A stretch of 64,000 nucleotides of DNA from Alternaria dauci (taxonomy: Eukaryota; Ascomycota; Dothideomycetes; Pleosporales; Pleosporaceae): assembly GCF_042100115.1 (NCBI RefSeq), contig NC_091272.1, positions 2,666,001-2,730,000 of the forward strand, in the 5' to 3' direction. The notes beneath the pieces are model-generated. The model searched no databases. It was not told where the DNA came from and saw nothing but the letters and a program-made list of their open reading frames with translations. The position numbers were made by a program, and so were the translations under genes. Of this stretch, positions 47,083 to 57,288 are shown piece after piece. Each line of letters starts with the position of its first letter. Positions within the stretch are counted from its first letter, which is position 1.

Positions 47083-49305
47083 ATGGCTGGACCAGCGCTT
47101 CAACTATTCCCTCCACCTCGTGCTCCAAGACAGACGAGTCCCAACCAGAGACCGTCTCCACGCACGAAACCAACAAGTCCAGAGCCATTGCTGCCCGAAA
47201 GTGCAGTGAGCACCAAGTCTCCAGTTGACCTCCACGGGCTCCTTATACAGGTCAACTCTGTTCCAGTCTCTCCGTCCAACCCAATGGCGCCCCCACCGGC
47301 CATTGCCGCTCCGCCAAGAGCACATATGCCCAACTCGCAAGCTATAGGCACAACCACACCAACGGACAGGCCACACTTCGAGCCATCCCCCCAGCATGCA
47401 GCGTCTCCGCAACTTGAACGTCAAGAAAGCTTTTACCGCATGCAAGAACGTCCTGGTCATGACCAGACTAGCGACCAGCAACGTACCGCGAGTCCAGATC
47501 CAACTCGCGCCATCTCGCCAGCATTCTCTGAAGCTCAAACTCTGGTCCGAGCCAATAGCTCTGCCACACGATGCGTTTCGCCGCAGGAAGAGATTCCGAT
47601 GCGATCAATGTTCCCCGTTTATGACCCTACCGTTCCTCTAGGACGTCAACCATACCAGCCGACGCAAGCATCACCAACACAGATACCCAGAACGCAGATC
47701 AGTCGATCGCCGTATTCTTCCGAGTCGTACGTTCCTCACAGTAACGTTCGTTCGAACAACTTGTCAGCCCCTCCACCACCAAAGCCCTTCTTTACACCGT
47801 CCAGCCTACTCGACAATCTGTGGACGGCTACCAATGGACAAGAAGAGCCCAGTGTACAGATATATACATTGAGAATGCATCGAGCAACTGCCTCGAATCC
47901 CACAATTACGTTTGGTACAACGCCATCCTTGCCGTTCTACTCTGTAGCACAATCGAATCTTGCAGGAAATCACGACATACCCAGCATCATGAACGAATTG
48001 TTGATCCAACGGCATCACCCAACCCAACCGCGAGTCCTACCTATTGCCCACCTCGACCTCATCGCGCCCCCTTCATTAGACAGTGGAGCTTTCAGCCAAC
48101 AGCAGCAGGAGGACACTACAATGCTTACTAGCATATACCCCAAACTTGCCGCTCTCCAGGCACTCGATGCGGCTGCTAATTCTCCCGCTGCCTCGCGTCT
48201 CGCGCTTTCAGATCCTGGCGCGCAATCTCCTGCTGCGCAACGGCTAGCTGAAGATGTTCTGGCTGGTACTGCACAGCGCGAGTGCTGCGCCCTTGCCTGG
48301 ACGAGGGACAATCCTCAACAACAAGCGAATCCTTGGGCGCAACACATGCCGTCAGAAGGATCATACCAGCTGCACCATCCGACATTGGGCACGTTTCCCA
48401 TCTCGTTAGAAGGCGACTGCTCTGTCATCAACACACCTTCGACCAGACCCGTCACGGCATTCTATGGACACAACATGCCCATGACACCGCAGAATACGGG
48501 ACGGAAGCCCGCCTGTATTACAGTATTGAACCCCTACGTTCTCTCTCCGACGACACCACGGACAAATGCTTTCTCGCCACTACCACCACCTCCTCGCCTA
48601 GATGGCGTCAACCGACCCATATCCATGACTCCCTCTGAGATGTCGGTTGGCCAACTTCCTACGACCACAGACGCCACCGCAGATGATGCCATGCTCGCAC
48701 GTCTCGACTTCGCCAACGATGCACTAATCCTCAATCTTGGCGCCTTGACACGTTTCGGCAACCCTTTCCTGGTCGACGTCGTAACCTCCACGCTCCTCGC
48801 CGTTGCAGTAGCAGAAGCTACACGCGGCCGCAAGACACGTAACCAAAGCCAAGAGAACTTTGAGCCACCACCACCGAGTTTCACCCTAACACACCAGAAG
48901 GAAGACACGGCGAAAGCGTTCAAAGACTCGTTTGTCGAGGGCTTCCAAGGTATCGGCGGAAAGACACGGCCACCGCTCTCCGGCAAAGGGCTAAAGAAGT
49001 TTGCTTCGAGCCTGAAGAGTACAACGACGTCGCGTAGCGAGAGCGCACATGGAAGTTTCGACAAGGACATTGAGCTGGGAGAGTGGTACGGACAGGACAA
49101 GCACACCAAGACGAAGGAGACAAAAGCCGAGAAGAAGGCAAGAAAGGCGAGTGCTGATGACGAGAGTAAACTGCCTTTTATCGCCCGCACCGTCATAACA
49201 GTATTGACGTTCGCATTCAAGACTGTGGTGTTTGTGCTGAAGATTGTGTTCAAGGTTGTTGCGGGTGTCGTCGTTATGATTACGCGTAATTTCAGCAAAT
49301 TATAA
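47083..49305 (+). CDS. Large proline/serine-rich orphan with C-terminal hydrophobic segment
   Basis: I do not recognise a named family. Single exon, 740 residues. Residues 1-250 are disordered and rich in Pro, Ser, Thr and Gln, with many SP/TP sites. A folded-looking region lies at about 255-560; it contains VQIYTLRMHRA, FGTTPSLPFYSV, LAALQALDAAANSP, GSYQLHHPTLGTFPISL and LARLDFANDALILNLGAL. A second ordered piece is TRFGNPFLVDVVTSTLLAVA. The last 45 residues follow a Lys-rich stretch and form hydrophobic helices spaced by Lys (TVITVLTFAFKTVVFVLKI, then VFKVVAGVVVMITRNFSKL), which may insert into or lie on a membrane. The function is unknown; it looks like a single-copy fungal protein. Confidence 0.75.
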   Translation: MAGPALQLFPPPRAPRQTSPNQRPSPRTKPTSPEPLLPESAVSTKSPVDLHGLLIQVNSVPVSPSNPMAPPPAIAAPPRAHMPNSQAIGTTTPTDRPHFEPSPQHAASPQLERQESFYRMQERPGHDQTSDQQRTASPDPTRAISPAFSEAQTLVRANSSATRCVSPQEEIPMRSMFPVYDPTVPLGRQPYQPTQASPTQIPRTQISRSPYSSESYVPHSNVRSNNLSAPPPPKPFFTPSSLLDNLWTATNGQEEPSVQIYTLRMHRATASNPTITFGTTPSLPFYSVAQSNLAGNHDIPSIMNELLIQRHHPTQPRVLPIAHLDLIAPPSLDSGAFSQQQQEDTTMLTSIYPKLAALQALDAAANSPAASRLALSDPGAQSPAAQRLAEDVLAGTAQRECCALAWTRDNPQQQANPWAQHMPSEGSYQLHHPTLGTFPISLEGDCSVINTPSTRPVTAFYGHNMPMTPQNTGRKPACITVLNPYVLSPTTPRTNAFSPLPPPPRLDGVNRPISMTPSEMSVGQLPTTTDATADDAMLARLDFANDALILNLGALTRFGNPFLVDVVTSTLLAVAVAEATRGRKTRNQSQENFEPPPPSFTLTHQKEDTAKAFKDSFVEGFQGIGGKTRPPLSGKGLKKFASSLKSTTTSRSESAHGSFDKDIELGEWYGQDKHTKTKETKAEKKARKASADDESKLPFIARTVITVLTFAFKTVVFVLKIVFKVVAGVVVMITRNFSKL

Positions 49306-49571
49306 TGTGGAAGACTGTAGACGGACGGACATGTTCTTGGGACTCGGGGCGTTTGGGTTTCTTCTTCTGCATGATACCATTCTTACTACGTTCGCTGGAT
49401 ACTACTTAGACCACGCTACATGCGTGGCAGACGAGCACCTAATTTCAATACGATTACATTGATTATATTTCGCTCTTATTAACTGACATTTCAGAAAGAG
49501 ATTGCTGATGACGAATAATCGGCGACTAAGACGTGGTACGGAGAAACGTACGAGTAGCTGGTGAGAAGCAA

Positions 49572-50510
49572 TTACGCGACACTTACCAGCATGTACTCCT
49601 CGCTCTCGGGCTCACCCACCAGAGCTTCCAATATATCATCAGCGTTCTGAGATATGTAGCTCATCGGACCTTCGCCATCCTTCAAGTGTAGCGAGCTGCC
49701 TGGCAACAGGTCCTTGGCCTTCTGGGCCATGGTAGCAGGGCAATTCTGGTCCTCCCGACCATGCCACAGCGTCAGGGGGACCCCACTCTCCCCAACGTAC
49801 AGTTGCCCAAGTTCAAAGCCCCAGTCGCTGCCGTTCAATTTTGACTCCCAGCCTGCGCCTTCACTCCCCCGATGAAACGATTCCCTGGTCATGGCAACGT
49901 AGATGGGCCAGTTAGTCGCGTCTCTAATGGCCTCTTGGTCGCTGGGATGCCGATAACGAATCTCCTTGGCGATGATTTCCTCGAGGACTTTCGGATCGTC
50001 GTTGCGACTCGCCTTGCCCATGGTACGGTCGAACAAGGTGGTAGTCAGACCAGTCATCCACGGCGCTGCCCAAAGGACAATGCGCGAAGGAAGCGCCATG
50101 CCCGCTGTCCCCAACTTGACTGGATACAAGCCGCTGACTATACTGGCGCCCACCAAGCGGTCCCTTGATATCTCCTTCACGCAGGCCAGTACATAAGGCG
50201 CGCCGCCTGATACGCCGAGGACATAGAAGTTGTGTATCTTGAGATGGTCGACCAGGGCAAGCACGTCGGCAGGCCAGTCGAGGATGCGGCGGTTGGTTTG
50301 GAAGGTCGACAGGCCGCTGCCAGGACGGTCGGGGGCGATGATGCGGACGTTGTGCAGGGCGCAGGCCGAGTGCCAGAGCTTGCCCTCGTAGCGCGACGAT
50401 TGGCAGCCGTGCATGAAGACTATCGTCTTCTGCGGCACGGGACTGCCGTAAATAGCGTAGGACAGGGTACGACCATCTTGTAGCTTCATGCGCTCATTCT
50501 CCTGCTGCAT
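49572..50510 (-). CDS. Alpha/beta-hydrolase fold protein
   Basis: Serine hydrolase of unknown substrate. One exon from ATG 50510 gives 312 residues. The oxyanion HG motif is VFMHGCQSSRYEGKLW, followed by APDRPGSGLST. The nucleophile elbow is GVSGGAPY, and the acid region is LTLWHGREDQNCP. The final segment HLKDGEGPMSYISQNADDIL has Glu-Gly-Pro-Met-Ser where many homologues have the catalytic His (G-H/E-G-P), so the His may be replaced or shifted. The frame is open further upstream without ATG, so an additional first exon cannot be excluded. The last codons ATG CTG run into GTAAGT, a perfect donor, so an extra 3' exon is also possible. Confidence 0.8.
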   Translation of the reverse strand: MQQENERMKLQDGRTLSYAIYGSPVPQKTIVFMHGCQSSRYEGKLWHSACALHNVRIIAPDRPGSGLSTFQTNRRILDWPADVLALVDHLKIHNFYVLGVSGGAPYVLACVKEISRDRLVGASIVSGLYPVKLGTAGMALPSRIVLWAAPWMTGLTTTLFDRTMGKASRNDDPKVLEEIIAKEIRYRHPSDQEAIRDATNWPIYVAMTRESFHRGSEGAGWESKLNGSDWGFELGQLYVGESGVPLTLWHGREDQNCPATMAQKAKDLLPGSSLHLKDGEGPMSYISQNADDILEALVGEPESEEYMLVSVA

Positions 50511-51101
50511 CGTAGCCTCTGTGGATGGTGTTTTGTTCGCGGAGGTCGTGGTTGCGTCTTTTTTTTTGTTTTTTGCAGCCTCTACGGAGGAAGGCGGGCA
50601 CGAGGCCACATCACCTTCGCCGGCTGCGGTAAGCGCGACTGGCAACGCATGGTGAAGGTTGTTTGCCTCTTGAGGGATATACAAGCAGATCGACGATACG
50701 CTGAGTTGCGCAGAGCGGGGGTGGACACCACGGGGCAAGCTTCAGTCCGGCCTCGCCAAGTTGCACTACGGCTGTGACGGGCAAGGCCGCCGGTCATCTC
50801 GCCCACTAGTTCGGACTTCACATGCATCGTCAGAGACATCACGCCAACCTTGCTCAGATCAGCGCCTTTGCTGGAATGTATCATTAATAGCACTCCGTAT
50901 TACTCGGTGGGCCTTCAAACCCTACAAGGTGGGAAATTGAGGCCGCTCCCATCCTCGGCTACCCGCGCTGTCTCCTAAATTACCACCAAATGCTCGTAGA
51001 TGAGACCGGATCAAGACAGTAAGAACCCCAACGCCGCCGTATGCTCCAGCCATAAACCCGAAAACTCCTTGGACCTAAAAACGCGAATGTGCCAGTATCC
51101 C
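50511..51101. other. Intergenic region upstream of the hydrolase
   Basis: About 590 bases between the hydrolase start and the stop of the orphan-family gene at 51102; both are on the minus strand. The frame of the hydrolase stays open for some 76 codons upstream of ATG 50510, with an A/T-rich run near 50560-50578. No separate gene is supported. Confidence 0.4.
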
Positions 51102-51796
51102 CTAGTTCCTCTTGTTCATCAAGATTGGACGAAGAAGAGCCCTGACAAACCCTTCCTCTTTTGCTTGATCCAGAGGGAAGATGCGATTCTTGAGGGTGTA
51201 TGTGCGGAAAGTCTTGTAGTTCTTGAAGACAATAACCGGGTAGCGCTCTGGGTCGTTCCGATGATCTAGGATGTTGAAAATGTTGACATGGACGCGCGAG
51301 AGAGCCTGGCGAAACACGTCAATAACTGGGTCGAACAGTAGAATCATTCACGTACCTTCCTGCACTGTGTGATGGACGGGGGTATGGGTTCGATCTGGAC
51401 ATCGCGACACAGCTCCTGCCACTTTGCCAGGCTCGACTTGTCGGGGCCGTAGTGGCGTAGGACCTCAAACTCGACTACTTCGGCGCGGCGTCGCTTCTCC
51501 TCCTTCTTGGACCAACCTTGATGAATCGAGAGCTTGCTTAGCTTGGCTACCAAGTCATCCTCAGGGTTAGGGACAAATCCGTGAAACTCGTCTTGTGCGA
51601 AATAGTCATGATCTTGATCATCAGAACCGTTGTCGCTGGGAGGGGGAGTGCTGCAATCGCTTGAGGAGTCGGAAGCAGTTATCACGGCTTCAGGCACGAT
51701 GGACACGCCTCCTTCTGTTCAATGTAAGCACGTCGCCTTGGTGTTGCTCCTTCCGGATTATTACTTACTAGCGCTAGCGCGGTTTCGGCGGGCCAT
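51102..51796 (-). CDS. Orphan fungal family member A (single module)
   Basis: Unnamed family, function unknown. Exons on the minus strand: 51796-51769 (28 bp), 51714-51356, 51305-51102; 196 residues. The short basic first exon codes MARRNRASA. Family landmarks are FHGFVPNPEDD, a Trp/Lys-rich helix (HQGWSKKEEKRRRAE), WQELCRDVQIEPIPPSITQC, then exon 3 with ALSRVHVNIFNILDHRN, VIVFKNYKTFRTYTLKNRIF and EEGFVRALLRPI. Exon and intron sizes match the neighbour at 52118: first exon 28 bp and first intron 54 bp in both. The module reads like a compact helical DNA- or protein-binding unit, but no domain name can be given. Confidence 0.8.
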
Positions 51797-52117
51797 CTTC
51801 CAAGGTTGCAGGCGCGGTGTCGATAGTGCACGGGAACGTGTGCCTAACCCACAGAATGCGGCACTTTGGTCGACAGCGTGGCCCCGACGTGTCGCGTTCC
51901 GCTAGACTGTGATTTGTGGTGCTCCCAAGGGGAGAGAAAGGCCAGTAAGCGTAGAATGATTGTTGACGCGTCGCCAAGCGGCCGCGAGCCGCTGAGTCAT
52001 GCGCGCTAAGTAATCCGTCTTCAAGGGTCGCTTTCACGCTCACGGGCTTGTGGTGTTGTATTTCCTGTTCATTCCTTTCAATTCTAGCGTATAGTTGATA
52101 TGCGCATGCTTCAACCA
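51797..52117. other. Spacer between two orphan-family genes
   Basis: The 321 bases separate tandem family members A and B, both on the minus strand, and hold the promoter of A and the 3' end of B. No gene was seen. Confidence 0.4.
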
Positions 52118-52960
52118 TTACAGCTTCCTCAACAGTGCGCTTATGAAACCTTCCTGCTTCGCCTTCTCCCGTGGAAATATATTGTTCGGGCATGTATACT
52201 CTCGAAACTTTTTGTAGTTCTCAAACCGGATGACCTCAACACCAATGTTACGATGATCGATGAGATTGACCAGGTTGACCAAGACGTTGCGGCTACCAAG
52301 CACCTACACGCGGTTAGCAGTAAACCCCTCGATTGCTTGCGACTCGTTTACCTTCTTGCACTGGTTGATACTGTCTGGCGGATCGCTAATGTGCACCTCG
52401 CGACAGAGACTCTGCCAGGTTTCTAGCTTCGTTGTATCCGCTCCATATGCATAGCCAAACTCTTCCGCCTGGCAATCAGCCCAGCGCTTCTTCGCAGTCT
52501 TCCCAACCCAGTTGCGCTGCGCCGCTAAGCGCTCGAAATTGCTCCTGATTCCAGCCGTCGGGTCATACACGAAAGGTGGGAATTTCTGGAACCATGTACC
52601 GGCCCGGCTTGGGATCTGGCTATGGACATTGTTATCCGCGTCACCATGGTCTAGGGCTGCCGAAGCTGCCTGGCAGTTTTTCCAATGCTTTCTTCGAAGC
52701 TTCTCACCCCACTTGCGCTGTGATGATAGTCGGTCGAAGTTGCTCTTGATGCTGGCGGTCGGGTCGTATGCGAAGAGTGCAAAGCTCAAGAACCACGTTT
52801 CAGCTTGATTTGGCATATGTGCGTTAGCAGTGGATGGTGTGTTGACACTGTTTAGAGTTGCAGTCGAAGTTGTAGGTTCTAAGACAACCCGTTATACTGT
52901 GAGTATTTCTGGTGCTTAGGTGGAACACTTACGAGCGCGATGGTTTCTTTGACGAGTCAT
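52118..52960 (-). CDS. Orphan fungal family member B (duplicated module)
   Basis: Same family as 51102-51796 and 61112-62305. Exons on the minus strand: 52960-52933 (28 bp), 52878-52352, 52303-52118; 246 residues. Exon 1 codes MTRQRNHRA. Exon 2 has two copies of a 42-residue unit: one starts TWFLSFALFAYDPTAS, the other TWFQKFPPFVYDPTAG; they share 23 of 42 positions without gaps. Then come LETWQSLCREVHISDPPDSI and QCKK at the exon end. Exon 3 (186 bp, as in member C) codes VLGSRNVLVNLVNLIDHRN, RFENYKKFREYT and EGFISALLRKL. An ATG at 52816 inside exon 2 would give a shorter form without the first exon. Confidence 0.82.
52472..52798 (-). repeat. Internal tandem duplication of a 126 bp coding unit
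   Basis: The units lie at 52673-52798 and 52472-52597, separated by 75 bases. Their proteins align without gaps over 42 residues with 23 identities, including Trp, Tyr-Asp-Pro-Thr-Ala, Ser-Asn-Phe and a closing Trp-x2-Cys. Confidence 0.85.
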
Positions 52961-53607
52961 GGCGAAGTGGTTTATTTAGCTCACTAAAGTTCTGGGGCAT
53001 TGCAAGTAGTAGTGGGCTTCCTGAGCCCAGACGTGGGGTGCATATGAAATGCTGCAGCAAACCGAGATAGATTGGCAATCAGGCCATTGAACGTTCGGGA
53101 AACCCGCGATCCCTGACGCCACATTGACAACTAACTGGAACAGTCGACTGGTATCAATACTCTTACTCCAATGGCTCCATGGGGTTGCATGACAGGGTAC
53201 AGAGACTCTGAGCTGTCACTGTCGAATGAACTTTGACCACATTGAGTGGCTGCTGCATGGTGGTGTTGCCGTGCCACGCTCTTGCATTAGGAAACGTACA
53301 AGTGATTAGAGCGCGTGAGTACTTCAAAACTTTGCTGACATGTTCTTGGGTAACATGATCTAATAAGAGGGATTTGGAATTGCAAAGCCTTGTACCGTGC
53401 ATCAGACGCGCAAGAAAGAATGGTCATCGAACTAATATTCTGTGTAGGCTTGACTTTCAACACGGCATCTCTTCATCACTTCACGTTGGTACCAGAATAC
53501 ATGCTCAGCAGTTCTTACAGTATTCTCATATTATGTCTCATCGTCGCATCTATCTAGAGGTGATATTGCTGGCAGAACGAGAACTACCATTCGTCTTGCA
53601 ACGCGCA
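52961..53607. other. Intergenic region upstream of family member B
   Basis: The 647 bases lie between the start of member B and the stop of the S41 peptidase, both on the minus strand. No coding frame of weight was seen. Confidence 0.45.
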
Positions 53608-56457
53608 CTACACAGTACAGGCAGTGTTTTGAAAGTAGCTTGACGTCTTGACAATGCCAGGCTGAATGTACCCGTTGTACACGTTTTGACTAACCGTATT
53701 GGTCGAGGTTTTCGGCGGATAGGTGAAGCCCGGCGGCAACTTGGCAGATTTCCCTGGAGCCGATCCTACGGCACGAGGACCAAAGCTCTGCTGCTGAGGT
53801 GATCTTTTCGCTACAGGCTGCTGCGCAGTAGACTGGGCTAGTAATGAGCTGAGAGGCTTGCAGTTACCGCCGACTCCCTGTAAGGTATTGCACCCTTGGA
53901 GACATAGCTGTAGCGGTACACCATCCCCAGTCTGCTGACAGGTCGTCGCCACTGTCTGACAGACCAAACTGGCTGGACATCCGTTGTTGACACATAGTCC
54001 GTATTTGTTGAAATTGGGCGGTTGTTTGTTGTTCATCAGCCCTACGCTTGTGTTGAAGGAGACTTCCAAGACGTCTGCCAGTTGGACGTCTGAGACATTG
54101 TAGTCGGCAGGTGCTTCACTGCTGGGTTTTGGTGGGGGGTTGCGTTGTGTTGTTGTGCGTTTGGAATAGTTTGTAGAGTCGGGCACGCAAAGTGTCGTAT
54201 CATCCCAAGTGGCTGCAGCGACGTCTCTCCACAATTGGCTCATGTTGTATACATTCTGGGGGGTGTAGTATAACCGACAATCGGATGCTTCGTAGCGGAA
54301 TTGTAATGGCGTCAAATCCTCAGGGCGAATCTGATCACGGATGTTGAACGAGGCGTAATTTGTGAAAATCCCAGTGTCGTTACGAGACGGAATACTGTCG
54401 AAGGCGGCCTCATTACCGACTAGAGTCTTTAGGTTGTCGATGTCGTAATCGATGCGGTTTGAAGTGTAGACAGCAGCTCCGCGATTGCCACTTGCTGTCT
54501 GCATCGGTCCGTGCTGGGGGCGACCTCCGACCGTTATCGTTCGTACGCCTGCCAGCTCTGTCATAAGTTCCACAAACAATGCGCAGGCAGAAGAGCATAG
54601 TCCGTCAGTGAGCTAGTCATGGAGTTAGTCGAGTAACGATACGTGGTCTGGCGCTGCTTACCAAGACAATCTCGTCGGGGGTCCAGCCAGGGTTTGCAAC
54701 GACGAAGCTCGAGTTCACCCAAGGTTGGTAAGTCCATCCGAACGCAGAATAATCAAAAACCTCGTCGCTGAGGTTGTAAAGTTGCTTTGATCAATGTCAG
54801 CAATAACAGTTGAGAAGAAGCCGACGTCCTTACCGTTCGAGAAAATGCATCATTGCGATCCAAAACAGGCCCAAAGTACTCTGCCCACGACGCAAAATTA
54901 CGCCCTGTAGCGGCATTGATGCGGTTCACGGCGACCCACTCCGATGCTGCGTACTCTTGAGACTCCAAAGAATCAGGATCCAACGATTGCCACCAATCTG
55001 TGTACGCTGTACCAAGAATATCTGCCCACCGATGATTCCTGATGCGGCTTCCTGTATAAGGGGGCATTTCAGGAAAGATTTGCTGAAAGGTTGTCAGGGC
55101 AAGCAAAACCAACCCACCAGCATTCTGCTGGAGGTCTATAACCACGCGCTTGATTCCTTTGGCAGTCGCGTTTCCGATGAACTCGTCGATAGCATTGAAA
55201 AAGTAAAATACACTAAGGTTGTCTTGATAGAAGCTTGGTATACTGAGAATGCCGGTAGATATGTCATCGAGGATATATCCCGACATGGCACCAGCTCCAG
55301 TGATAGACATGTCGTTCTGTACTACTATTGGATCGTTGGGATATGCTCCAATCTCGCCATTGGTGACATTGCACCAATTTACTGCTGGGCCCTCGGGGGT
55401 TGAGCAGTCAAAGCCTGGTTCAGGGTCTGGCGCAACTTCGTCCTCTTCAAAAGATATGTTGTAGTCCGCGGGCCACCATGAAGGTGAAGGAACGGCATTG
55501 GGGTCGAACTCAGCGGGTATCAGACCAAGAACAAAGTAGTTGTAAAAGTCTCCCGGTGTAGTCAAAGGGCCGGTAAGGCCCGTCTCTGCGTACATGGCAA
55601 GCCAAATGGTATCTAGAGACGTATTGTTCTCAAAGGTGAAGGTTAGGTTAGCTCCTGGGTATAGCGGCAGGCGCTGGAATACGCTGAGGTATCCCTGTAT
55701 ATCCTTGGCAGGACTACTCAGGAGGGAGTTCCAATCAGCGTGCGGCTCAACGTAACCATCCGAATTAGGTGCTATCAGCGTCGTCAAGTATTCGATAGCA
55801 TCGATGCCATTGATCTTGGTGACTGGGGAAGCTTCGTAACCTTCTTTGGCAGCTGCGAGTACATCCTCTTTCAGGTAGACCTTTGGCTCTTCTGAGCCAT
55901 TCTCCGAGAGAGATACGAGTGTGTACGGACTGGCAAATCTGAAAGCGGACAGAATGCCTGCATTCAATGTGACGTGATTGTCGTGGATGCGGCTAATAAG
56001 CAGCTGCACTTGCTCCTCGAAAGCATACTGGGTCGTGTATTTGCCTGAGACGATGTCGGCTCGGATGTTCTCGAGCTCTTGTTGTATGTCGACCGGTGGT
56101 TGTTGATACCCATCTGGAGGGTCGTTCAAGTATCGTAGCGTGCTCTGGAATTGCAAAGTGTCGTTGTAGTAGTCGATGAAACGAGAGGCGACGTCTGCAT
56201 GGAAAGGCACTCTCCTGATGCAATCGTAGACATCAGATGCGGCGAAGATGTAAACACCTACTAGATGTTAGCTATCATCTGCACTGGGCCAGTAATGATG
56301 TCGCACCTTGCGCTGCAGCAGAGATGACACTCAAACATGGCAGTTCTGATGATGAAGTATCCTGACGCTTGGAAAGGTGGCTAGAGAATGATTGAGGTGC
56401 AGCATGGCAAAAGATGGCCAGCTGGATCAAGCAAAGGCACAGGGCAAAAGACAGCAT
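53608..56457 (-). CDS. Secreted peptidase of family S41, CPAF-like
   Basis: Serine protease related to tail-specific and CPAF-type proteases, predicted to be exported. Exons on the minus strand: 56457-56307, 56257-54834, 54784-54662, 54612-53608; 900 residues. A signal peptide (MLSFALCLCLIQLAIFCHAA) is followed by a dibasic Kex2-like site (LSKRQ). Then come FAASDVYDCIRRVPFHADVA, a PDZ-like segment (KINGIDAIEYL), the S41 strand GIKRVVIDLQQNAGGL, and the catalytic serine in LLTDGLCSSACALFVEL near residue 574, assembled across the last intron. Many Asn-x-Ser/Thr sites fit secretion. The C-terminal 150 residues carry a Cys-rich knot (CVNNGCPASLVCQ and later Cys) and a Gln/Pro-rich stretch. The three introns are all 49 bp. 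Confidence 0.9.
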
Positions 56458-57288
56458 TATGACGCGGCTGGAAGTACTTGAAGATTCAAGGAAAAACTTC
56501 GGAACGTTGAAAAGGAGGGTGCTGATATCCGTATTACTTCCAGCTGCGCGTGTTGCGACTGGATATATATGAAGATGGTCGAATCCATGTCTATGAGGCT
56601 TACAGTGCGTATTGGTAGGGAACGTTCTGGGGGCCTGAGAGAGGGTTCGGGCAAGAAGGTGACGGTATCATCTACGCAAGTGCACTTGGATGCAAGGGTT
56701 GAAGTCATCGATATCGGGAGAACGTGTGTGTGCTCTAGGTCTTGAATGGCAGGTGCGGCTCACGTCAGGTCGCCGACAACCCAATGATGATTGCCAACCC
56801 AGGCATCCCCGAGACCCAAGACAATTCTCCATACCTGTGGTCGCCGACGTTGCGAAAAGGCTGAAAATGGAGCGCCCACAAGGCTGAACCCTTGGGGGCT
56901 AAAAACAGACTGACCAACCACGACACATCACTCCTGGCCCCCACGCAGCTTGCCTATCCAAGACGGCCAGATTTCGCCGTGCTCATGCCTGTCGAGTTTT
57001 CATCTGAGCAAGCGCCTCTGTTTCAGCCTGCATATTACTGACGAGAAAACTGTGAGGCTACCTAGGTATATCTGGGAGATTGGAGCCTGCCCATACAGAC
57101 CTATCAAAAACGAACAGTGCAAATGCGAGAGGCTGCAAGGGATACCATTTTCGCAACTTCCGCCGTACGAATTTGTTGCATCTGTCGTAGAGAGAAGTTT
57201 GCCACAATCGGACCTCAGACTGCGCTTTTCTCTATCCTGATCAGGCAGCAACGTAAGTACTGCTGAAGGACCGTCAGCTCGATGCATC
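56458..57288. promoter_or_regulatory. Divergent region between S41 peptidase and NTPase-ZZ-HET gene
   Basis: The 831 bases separate two divergent starts. A frame of 96 codons at 56950-57240 (+) lies just upstream of the NTPase gene, but I see no splice that joins it in frame and no domain in it. Confidence 0.4.

Noticed and set aside
48534..49298. Open frame of 254 codons on the minus strand opposite the 47083 orphan
   Set aside because: It has no splice context, start context or domain, and the + strand frame is the longer and cleaner one.
50511..50738. Upstream extension of the alpha/beta hydrolase to 50738
   Set aside because: The codon at 50738 is TTG, not ATG, and the added sequence is low-complexity; ATG 50510 starts just before the fold.
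56950..57240. Frame of 96 codons upstream of the NTPase-ZZ-HET gene as a first exon
   Set aside because: I found no donor/acceptor pair that joins it in frame to 57289, and the ATG there is followed at once by NTPase-like sequence.
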